Assembly (NCBI GenBank): GCA_037892935.1
Contig: JAYXKI010000004.1
Coordinates: 2,232,001 to 2,296,000 of the forward strand
Source of the DNA: Phlebopus portentosus
Taxonomy: Eukaryota; Basidiomycota; Agaricomycetes; Boletales; Boletinellaceae
DNA length: 64,000 nucleotides
Direction: 5' to 3'
This document shows positions 55,820 through 64,000 of this stretch, piece by piece. The notes below the pieces were generated by a model, which saw nothing but the letters and a program-made list of their open reading frames with translations, ran no database searches and was not told the origin of the DNA. The stretch's first letter is position 1; each line of letters begins with the position of its first letter. The position numbers and the translations under genes were made by a program.

Positions 55820-57012
55820 ATGCCCAGACTCATCCCAGCTTCGGTCCTGCAGGCCATGATGGCTACCCGTTCTCTCACTTCCTCCTTTTCAAGGAGTGCG
55901 GTGCCAATGTACCATAGGTGCTACTCGACTACAGAGATGCCCAGGCATAAGAATCACTCACAATCTCCTTACGGCCCAGTTGGAGTCCAGGCGGCTCTTC
56001 GAGCTGCTTCAGATCCGTCCTTTACACCCCGGCCGACGTTGCTGGAGAAGGAGTTTTCGCTTGCCGGACGCGTTGCGGTCGTATCTGGCGGGCAGCGCGG
56101 GCTTGGTCTTGAAATGGCAGAGGCACTTGCAGAAGCGGGTGCTGCGGTCTACTGTCTCGATCTTCCGCCTAAACCCGACGAGTCGTTCGGACTTACTCAG
56201 CAATATGTCTCGAGACTGGAACTTACGAAGGGAGCGCGACTCGAGTATGCAAGTGTTGATGTCACCGATCAGAAGACGGTCTGGGATGCGGTGAGAGATA
56301 TTGCAGATAAGGAGGGGCGGTTGGATGTCTGTATCGCTGCAGCGGGTATCTTGCACGGCGAAGAGTGCCTAGATTATGATGGGAAAGACTTCCAGAAAGT
56401 GATGAACGTAAATGTGAACGGTGCTTTCTATACGGCTCAAGCTGCGGGACGTCAGATGACAAGGTTTGGGACGCCAGGAAGCATTATACTGATTTCTTCT
56501 ATGAGCGGGAGTATCACAAACAAAGTAAGGTTTCTATATTGCTAGCTCAGCAACCAGTTGTTCACTTTGTGAGTGATTTAGGACCGGCATTGTACTTCAT
56601 ATAATACTAGCAAGTCTGCGCTGCTACAGGTGGGTAGAAGCATGGCCTGTGAACTGGGGCCAAAGGGAATTCGAGTCAATACAGTTTCTCCGGGATATAT
56701 AAGCACAACGTGAGCCTTCCTCTCACTTCATTATTGTTCGTAAACTTGACTGAGATGTAACCTTACTTAAAGAATGCTCAACTGGTATCTTGAGAAGGAA
56801 CCGCATCTACTCAAAGTATGGGAAGATGAGAACCCTCTTGGTCGAATTGGGAGACCGGATGAGCTCCCCGGCGTTATCGCATGGCTGGCTTCCGATGCAT
56901 CAACTTTCTGTACTGGCAGCGAGTGCGTATGAACCACATCATCGATTATCGGACCATCACTTATACTTTTTTGTCTAGCATCATGATAACAGGTGGTCAT
57001 CATGCATGGTGA
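55820..57012 (+). CDS. Short-chain dehydrogenase/reductase, tandem copy 1
   Basis: Exons 55820-56524, 56582-56709, 56773-56922 and 56979-57012 give 338 residues. I start at MPRLIPASVLQAMMATRSLT because the first 45 residues form a basic, Ser-rich amphipathic leader typical of mitochondrial import; an ATG at 55784 is an alternative. Landmarks: PYGPVGVQAALRAASDPSF, the cofactor motif [31 protein letters not shown] in place of NNAG, the catalytic Ser in IILISSMSGS, YNTSKSA (Tyr and Lys), and RVNTVSPGYIST. It ends ITGGHHAW. The fold is a classical NAD(P)-dependent SDR, probably a sugar or polyol dehydrogenase; substrate unknown. Exons 2-4 (128, 150, 34 nt) match the other two copies exactly. Confidence 0.85.
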
Positions 57013-57370
57013 TTGTGAAGTTGACGGCCATAGATGTCGTTCCGGATATGCGTTAGAACTTTTCTCGGATTTAGTTGTCTCAATGGCTCGAAACTTAGGA
57101 CACCTGATGCAAGTGGTATAGATAAAATTATCGTTGACGAAAGGACAATATCGAGAATGAATTGAATGTGGATTTTGATCGTGAGAAATTTGTGATCCAT
57201 TCAATTTCCCGTTCGCACTCCAACAACCCGCGACCATACTCAGCAAATGAACTGCCCCGCTGACTGTTAGAAACACGGGAAAACGCAGTCATCACGGCCT
57301 TTTCGCGTATAGAAGAGGTCAGCATGGCAAACTCGGACGCTTTGAAAGCGTACGTCGATAGCTGCATCTC
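57013..57370. other. Spacer between SDR copies 1 and 2
   Basis: Promoter of copy 2; no gene. Confidence 0.5.
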
Positions 57371-58537
57371 ATGTCTGCACTCATCTCATCTTCGCTCAAG
57401 CGCGTCGTGACATCAGGTCGCGATAATGCCGCCAGGCTGTTACTACCGAAGTATGTCGCTTTGCCGTCAAGACAATTTCTTAGGATGAAGGTCACGCAGA
57501 GCCAGTCATCCTGTGGTCCAGTCGGAGTTGAGGCGGCCATCCGTGCTGCATCCGACCCCTCCTTCGCGCCCCGGCCTACTCTGCTGCAGGAAGAGTTTTC
57601 ACTAGAAGGCCGTGTCGCAGTGGTAAGTGGAGGTCAGCGGGGCCTCGGACTCGAGATGGCGGAAGCACTTGCAGAAGCAGGTGCCACGGTCTATTGCCTC
57701 GACCTTCCCAAAGAGCCGGACAAGGCATTTGGCATAACGCAATCTTACGTGCAAAGGCTCGGACTTATCGACAGCGCGCGTCTCGAATACGTCTCCGTAG
57801 ACGTCACTGATCAGCGAGCCGTGTGGGATATACTTGAGAAGATTGCTGTGAAAGAAGGTCGTATGGATGCATGTGTCGCAGCTGCTGGTATTCTGCGAGG
57901 GGGAGAATGCTTAGATTATTCCGCTGAAGAGTTCCAGAAGCTGATGAACGTCAATGTAAATGGTGTCTTGTTCACCGCCCAAGGCGCAGGCCGCCAGATG
58001 GTTAAGTTTGGGACGCCAGGAAGCATTATCTTGATCGCTTCCATGAGTGGGAGCGTCACCAATAAGGTGAGACTATGAACCTTATTTACTATAGGTCTGT
58101 TACTGACCTGTAGACTTTCTAGGGCCAGCACTGGGTAGCTTATAATACGAGCAAGTCTGCCGTCATCCAGATGGCAAGAAGCATGGCGTGCGAGCTGGGC
58201 GCAGGTGGAATTCGAGTGAACTCTCTCTCTCCGGGATACATATATACTGCGTGAGCATGGAATAGTTATATGGCAAAAGGTTTTACTGATGTGGTTATCA
58301 AAGGCTTACAGCGGCCTATCTCGATAAGGAACCCCACCTGTTTAAGGAATGGTCTTCGCAGAACCCTCTTGGGCGGCTTGGGCGGCCAGATGAACTGCGC
58401 GGAGTTGTCGCATGGCTGGCGTCGGATGCATCCACGTTTTGCACTGGTAGCGAGTACGTATTGTATTTGTGTAGTTTTCATTTTCTAATTCTCCTTACTC
58501 TAGTATTTTGGTCAGTGGCGGTCACCATTCGTGGTGA
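57371..58537 (+). CDS. Short-chain dehydrogenase/reductase, tandem copy 2
   Basis: Exons 57371-58066, 58123-58250, 58304-58453 and 58504-58537 give 335 residues. The leader MSALISSSLKRVVTSGRDNA is basic and lacks acidic residues before position 18, again mitochondrial-like. Landmarks: [30 protein letters not shown] (about 84-95), AAAGILRGGE, IILIASMSGS, HWVAYNTSKSAVIQ (Tyr about 239, Lys about 243), RVNSLSPGYIYTA and the C-terminus SGGHHSW. All catalytic residues (Ser, Tyr, Lys) are present. Very close to copy 1, consistent with local duplication. Confidence 0.85.
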
Positions 58538-59185
58538 TTCGCCGTGTTATTCGTGACACCATGAATTATGAATACATATGCAGCCTATCCTGATCAAAGA
58601 TAGCATTCGTTATAAAGACGCACACTTTAAATAGATCAGCTGCCAAGTGTTCTATCTTCCGGGACAGAAGCTACCGCGAAGCATACAGTGAAAGAACTTC
58701 CAAGTGATCTATTATTTGTGGAGCTTGCTTTTCGTATTGCTCTCACGTGGACCTTCTTGCATCGCTTCCTGAGCACACCCCTGTGAGTATCTCGGTTATG
58801 CATTTCTGCAGCATAGAGATGGATGAGGGTGTCTAAAAGGGCTGTATGTGCGTAGTCTCATTCCGGCTCGATTATATACTGATTATTCTTCAGCTTCGCT
58901 TGTATGTTGTCGCATCTTATATACAAGACAAGATGGACATCCATACTCTTTTGCGGTCCTTTCTCAAGATATTGTTTAGGGCGATTTGGCGGCGCTCTTA
59001 CGTCTTTGTGGAGAATCCTGGAGAAGCTAATATCAACGAGGTCTGGCTTTCATTGGTTCCCGGATTAACATCATTCACCTGACCAAACTATTGACATCAA
59101 ACTTCCAGGAGTCCGAGTTTATAGAGGATGTGCTGAATAAATGAATGATCAGGCGGTACCCGTTTCATCGTCGACGACACAAACG
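58538..59185. other. Spacer between SDR copies 2 and 3
   Basis: No gene seen. An ATG at 59141 is in frame with copy 3 and would add 15 residues without leader character. Confidence 0.45.
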
Positions 59186-60377
59186 ATGTCGGCGCTTACT
59201 CTGGCCTTGATGCGGCGTGCATTTCCACTCCGAGCCCCTGCGACACTTCGTCGTCTGGGCTGTCTTGAGTCTCTGTGCTGGTCGAGGTCGTTCTCTAGCA
59301 CCCCGCTGGCTGCTCGCGACTGGGACCACCTTTCTTGCCCACTTGGCCCGGTCGGGGTTGAGGCGGCCCTCCGTTCCCAGACAGATTCTTCCTTCAAACC
59401 TCAGTCGACTCTCTTCAACAAGGAGTTCTCACTTGCCGACCGTGTTGCTGTCGTGACTGGCGGGCAGCGAGGCCTTGGACTTGAAATGGCGGCAACGCTC
59501 GCAGAAGCGGGCGCTGCTGTCTATTGTCTCGACCTCCCGACTGAGCCTGACAAAACGTTCAACGCGACCCAATCATACCTCTCGAAGCTCGGGCTTTCAG
59601 ATAGCGCACGACTCGAGTATGCATCCGTTGACGTCACGAAGCAAAAGGCGATTTGGGATGCCGTTGAAAAGATCGCACAAAAGGAAGGTCGTTTGGACGT
59701 ATGCATTGCCGCTGCAGGTGTCATAGGAAGTCAACCTGCTCTTGAGTATACACCGGGAGAATTTGACAAGATCATGAGAGTAAACGTAAATGGTGTCTAC
59801 TATACCGCTCAAGCCGCCGGTCGCCAAATGGTCAACTTCGGCGAACCTGGAAGCATCATTTTGATTGCATCAATGGCCGCATCCGTTGCATTTGCGGTAT
59901 GCGTGTTGATCTTCTCATCAGTGTACGCATCGCTAATTCTCTAAATTCTGTAGAAAGAACATTGGTCCGCATATGGAACGAGCAAATCTGCTGTAAAGCA
60001 GATGGGTCGGTATCTGGCATGTGAGTTAGGGCCGAATCAAATACGAGTCAATACCATATCTCCTGGTTATATCTACACAAAGTACGAAAATGATGTTGAT
60101 GCTGTTGTAGCTATGCTGAAGTCAATTTTCACCTAGTATGACACGACTCTACCTCGATGACTATCCTCACCTTATCAAAGAATGGGGTTCACAGAACCCC
60201 TTGGGGCGAATCGGCAGGCCGGACGATTTGCGAGGCGTTGTGGCTTGGCTGGCATCAGATGCTTCGTCATTCTGTACTGGTAGCGAGTACGTTTTTGTTA
60301 CTACGATCTAAATCGCTACCACTCATGTATTTTCTTCCACAGCATACTTATCACTGGAGGTCACCATGCTTGGTAAT
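59186..60377 (+). CDS. Short-chain dehydrogenase/reductase, tandem copy 3
   Basis: Exons 59186-59896, 59954-60081, 60137-60286 and 60344-60377 give 340 residues. Start [20 protein letters not shown] followed by an Arg-rich, Ser-rich leader ([12 protein letters not shown]) of mitochondrial type. Landmarks: [86 protein letters not shown] and ITGGHHAW. It differs from copies 1 and 2 by an Ala-rich [13 protein letters not shown] segment around intron 1, near the substrate pocket, so its substrate preference may differ. Introns are at the same positions as in copies 1 and 2. Confidence 0.85.
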
Positions 60378-60652
60378 TGAAGAAACGAAAGAGCCTTCAC
60401 CTTCAGCGATGTTGTCATTAGAAGGCGCATGCTCTACTGCAGAATCAACTTTTAAAACTTTGCGTCTGACTCTTGAAAGATGAAATTTTATGGTGTAACT
60501 TGTCAACGTTGTCAAATCAGTATTTCATACATATTATTCCGGAGATCAGCCTCGTCTATAAGAGACAACGCAGAACTAGAGATCAATATAGATAACTATT
60601 TTATCTTGTTCTCGCGGATCATGGGGCTATAAATGCACGTTGTGTTTCTCGT

Positions 60653-61010
60653 CTATGACAAGCAAATCAATGGGCATACCTGCTGGAATGTCGACCTCCA
60701 TCGGGTCGAGATACCATGCGCCTTGGATTCAAGACCATCAATGTCTGGCCACTTCCATCGACTTGGCGAGCCTGTACACAGTAGGACCAAATCCGCACTG
60801 TCCTCAACGATTTTTGACTCTTGAGATTCAAGAATTTGGCGACGAAGCATCAAGTGCCGTTTGCCTGTTTTCTCGTCGTAGCTTGCGTGTATCAGTTCAT
60901 GGCGTAGTTTAATGAAGCGCATGAGCTTATACTTGTCGGCAACTCGCTTAAGATCTGCCAGGATCTCCGGCCCTGGAGAGTAGAACGCGGACCAATCTGT
61001 CTGCACTTCC
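60653..61010 (-). pseudogene. FAD monooxygenase (Baeyer-Villiger-like) fragment
   Basis: Minus-strand text EVQTDWSAFYSPGPEILADL, then KLMRFIKLRHELIHASYDEK and DSADLVLLCTGSPSRWKWPD followed by IDGLESK. This matches the region after the first FAD-binding motif of flavin monooxygenases, where (S)RWKWPDIEGL is characteristic. Neither the N-terminal GxGxxG motif nor the rest of the enzyme is seen: upstream (61010-61150) has only weak, frame-shifted resemblance, and the frame deviates after SKAHGI. A truncated relic. Confidence 0.65.
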
Positions 61011-62154
61011 TGGCTAGAAGTTTACCAAGAACAGTAACATTCTGCCCTGGACTTTTTCTTCGAGAGAATATTGGTACTGGAACAGATGTTGAAGCCATGC
61101 ATCCCAGAATAAGATCAAATGGCATACACAATGAGATGGATGATCGCATGCGGCTCCCTATTGAAAGTAAGCGTTAGCTTCCCGAGAATATCGGAACTGG
61201 CTCAATACTCACTGGATACCTATTTGAATACCAGGTCCCTCCGACACCTTCATTATTTTCGTAGATTTTCAAGTCTATATTCTTCATTCTCTGAGGAAAC
61301 CTATTCGAGAGTGAGAGTGGCTAGAGCAGTGCTGCGAGATGTTACACGCACCTGATTCCGGCCAATATGCCGCTGAATCTAGTCCATATTACGATGACTT
61401 TGAATGACCTATCTTCGTCTATACTAGCGCAACCCAGTTTGAATTCAGTATGAATAGTGCCAAGCGTAGTTTTTTCCTCGAAGCCCGACATGCAGGGAGT
61501 AGACGAGGACTCTGTTATCTTCTCTATGGTCCGCATAGTGAGAAATGTAGGGTTCGCTAACGATAAAGGCGGGAGCGGCTCCTCTGTTGCCTTGTTATAG
61601 AGCAAACAACTCTGTTCAGTGCAGAGGTGTGATTCCGGTTTCCCAAGAATTGCACGATTCCAAAGAGCATGCACATTTTCAGATATCAATCACGAAGGAT
61701 CCAATGGAAAGAGTGGCATGCGTACAGGAATAGCACAGATCATGGCACATGCCGCACCTGAGGTGAATTTGTCATTCTTGCAGATAATCCATCTTTCGGA
61801 GGACAACCATGAGACGTAAGGGCATCCAGAAGAATCCCGATGTTAATCATCAAGAAAGACGAGGAGCGGGCCGAAGATAGCATAGTGGCCGCAATGACTA
61901 TCGGAGTTTATATCAGAGCTTGAAGCTTGTAACCGTGGGAACACACTATATTAACATCTTACATTTCTAATCTAATATACTATCCTATCCTTGCAATCCG
62001 ATGAACGTACAAAGCAAATAAGAAACGAGAGGCAAGAAAGGTACTTGGGAAAACATGGTGTCCTTGGAATACATTACAACACAGACAGCAACAAAGAGAA
62101 AGTCTACAAACGTAAATGCATGCCGTTAGGTGGAGATGGAGGGGACGATGAAGA
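61011..62154. other. No confident gene; probable relic of the monooxygenase 5' end
   Basis: Reverse frames at 61342-61689 and forward at 61619-61819 have no recognised family. Base composition is unremarkable. Confidence 0.35.
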
Positions 62155-63299
62155 TTAAGAGCTCTGGTGGATGAATGGTGCGAACGGCACTTCAGCAACA
62201 CCAAATTCGACATATGGCATTTCAGCTTCATCATCGGATTTGCTCGCATTCCCGATGATGGGTGATTTCCCTTTCACAGAAGAAGCTGACGGGGACACGT
62301 CATCATGCCCATAATTATTATTACTCAGCGGTCGAGAAGGGTCAGGCATGGCGATGAACACCGCAACGCGCACGGCTGACGGCCGTTCCGAGTCCTGTTG
62401 ATCTGCATTCTCACCTTCTGCAGAGGTCGTTCGAAACGCTGATGCTGCAAGTTGGGTTTGCGTTGGCTGAGGATCTGGCTGGTTCATCATACGAGAATGG
62501 AGGTCCCAAGAAGCGAGCTCGTCCAGGATATCCTGTATTTGTACAGCTCGGAATGGGTTAAGGCCACGAATGCGAGTGGAAAGAGCAGGACGTGGAGGCG
62601 GAGGAGCAGATGTTGCTGGCTGTGGAAGAGGATGGGGAGAATTAGAGGGTATAAACGAAGCTGCAACTGGCTACATTGTTCGTGACATCAAAACCTCAGA
62701 TCATCTCGATGCCGGGGTCAAACAGGATGGAGGCTTACCAGCAGCTGATTCCAGCGCGCCTGCTTTTCGTCAACGACTGGATTTGAATGTGTATCCTTTA
62801 TATGTGCATCGTAGAACTCCGGTTTTGGTGCATTGGTTCCATTGAGACCTCGCGGAAGGGGAACGTACGTTCCATTTCGGATAGATTCCTCGATTGCACG
62901 ACGCGCTCTGACCCGCAGAGTGATGGAGCGGGCTACGACAGCACCAGATACCAAGAGAAGTAATACAAGAGTAGCTAGACAACAGGCGGGAATGAAATAA
63001 GCTTCGAATGTGGTACTTGATCGATCAGTCTACCTAAGAAAGTGTATACTTTGAAAGGAATGAGTACGAAGCACACGGGTAGCAGCAACGGCTCACTTAC
63101 GATACAAGTTGGATGCTGCTGGCGATGCGAACTGATTGTTGTTGCCCCCGCCTCCTCCGCTGAGACCTGAAGGCCTAGGTGATTCTGAAGGATTGAATCC
63201 ACTTGACGCTGTGGTAGTCGAACCCGTTGCACTCGAACCAGTCGCGGTAACAGCAGGGGTGTTTGCCGACAGATTTGAACTTGTCGAAGGAGCCGACAT
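62155..63299 (-). CDS. Single-pass membrane protein of unknown function
   Basis: Exons 63101-63299, 63034-63048, 62739-63001 and 62155-62619 give 313 residues. The start MSAPSTSSNLSANTPAVTAT opens a Ser/Thr/Gly-rich, probably glycosylated ectodomain, with no classical signal peptide. The TM helix is encoded across a 15-nt microexon (LYTFL then YFIPACCLATLVLLLLVSGA VV), followed by a basic RVRARRAIEESIRNGTYVPL stop-transfer. The cytosolic tail contains TRIRGLNPFRAVQIQDILDE and ends with an acidic ESDDEAEMPYVEFG-like segment (here KSDDEAEMPYVEFG). This layout is frequent in basidiomycete genomes; function unassigned. Confidence 0.75.
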
Positions 63300-64000
63300 G
63301 ACTGTGCTAGTATTCTCGACAAGAAACCGCCGGTAGACAGACGATGGAGGGGGAAGAAAGAGAAGCGCCGACCACCATCAGAGCATCCACAGCAGGCGTG
63401 GGTATTGCGCCCACCGACGGGGCTGTACGTGCACAACAACTCAGTCGCGACGACGGGAATATCTGTACCGATTTGGGCGATCGACGCTTCCTATTGAATG
63501 ATGCCTTACACGGTCTGTTTCTCGTAATGTAAGTATCCCTCCAATAAAATCATACGCATTACATTCAAAAGAACTTCAATGGATCCAATAGTTCAAGTCA
63601 TAGGTATATTGGTCTCATCAAAGCACCTAATAAATAAGAAGTTCTGGATGGTTGGCAGTATTTACTTGTCCCTATCATCATCAAAGCTGCACAGAGGGCA
63701 GAATTATGTTTCTGAGCTGCTTATAGAAAACAGAATTAGAAAGCTCACCTCTGATTGGCTGGATTCAGTTCCAGATCAAAATTTTAGGTTTAGAAATAGG
63801 GTTTTGCCTCTTGTGTAGAATAAAGGTTAGAGATCTGTACAGATAATATCCTTCTATTTATTCACCAAATGAAATAAGCCAGTCTACTTCAGTTCCACCT
63901 ATTTGTTGGGAGTGACAATTGCTGGCTTAAAAGCTGTCAGTAATAATGTCTTAGGCTACTGTAAGATCTGATATCTAAGAACTTGAGCCTGGAAATAACC
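63300..64000. other. Right edge, no gene supported
   Basis: Contains the promoter of the membrane-protein gene. From about 63540 the sequence becomes AT-rich, like the 33-37 kb island, suggesting another repeat begins beyond the window. Confidence 0.35.

Overview
The window is nuclear DNA of a filamentous basidiomycete, most likely an Agaricomycete. Nearly every gene I could rebuild is cut by short introns of about 40-65 nt (GT-AG, occasionally GC-AG). The families are typical of mushroom-forming fungi: atypical protein-kinase-like families, a seven-TM protein of the DUF6534 type, a BCS1-like AAA ATPase, a polyporopepsin-like aspartic protease and chromodomain Ty3/Gypsy elements. I saw no tRNA, rRNA or CRISPR. 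All intron/exon models were assembled by eye from splice signals, reading phase and paralogue or family alignment.

Region 1 (1-12.7 kb) is a kinase and cell-death-like cluster. It holds two members of a kinase-like family (1-1222, cut by the window edge, and 11340-12728), a nonsense-bearing fragment of the same family (5553-5850), a HeLo-like plus pseudokinase gene (2890-4656) whose layout recalls MLKL, a second type of kinase (6656-7991) and a 16-exon kinase gene on the minus strand with disabling lesions (8354-10989). A third intact family member lies beyond the transposon block at 37419-38823.

Region 2 (14.1-31.4 kb) is a three-deep nest of LTR retrotransposons. An old minus-strand chromovirus (14130-31436, target duplication TCCAC) is split by a younger plus-strand copy of the same family (16442-27142, TCGGC). 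The 5' LTR of the younger copy is split in turn by a minus-strand Gag-only element with roughly 990-bp LTRs (16777-20820, ACGG). The chromovirus shows Tf1-type self-priming complementarity, a GGGTTTT -1 frameshift site between gag and pol, and an in-frame UGA in gag shared by both copies.

Region 3 (31.4-37.4 kb) is AT-rich and decayed. It has a gene remnant with a stop codon, a coiled-coil gene whose stops fall where Gln is expected, and two related foldback elements, one a 522-bp near-perfect inverted repeat. There is also a tandem repeat.

Region 4 (37.4-64 kb) is ordinary gene-bearing DNA: kinase-like gene C, a single-pass membrane protein, a secreted aspartic protease with an 8-nt microexon, a DUF6534-like protein, a BCS1-like ATPase, a TspO/MBR-like membrane protein, a pair of small duplicated genes, three tandem short-chain dehydrogenases with mitochondrial-type leaders, a monooxygenase relic and another single-pass membrane protein.
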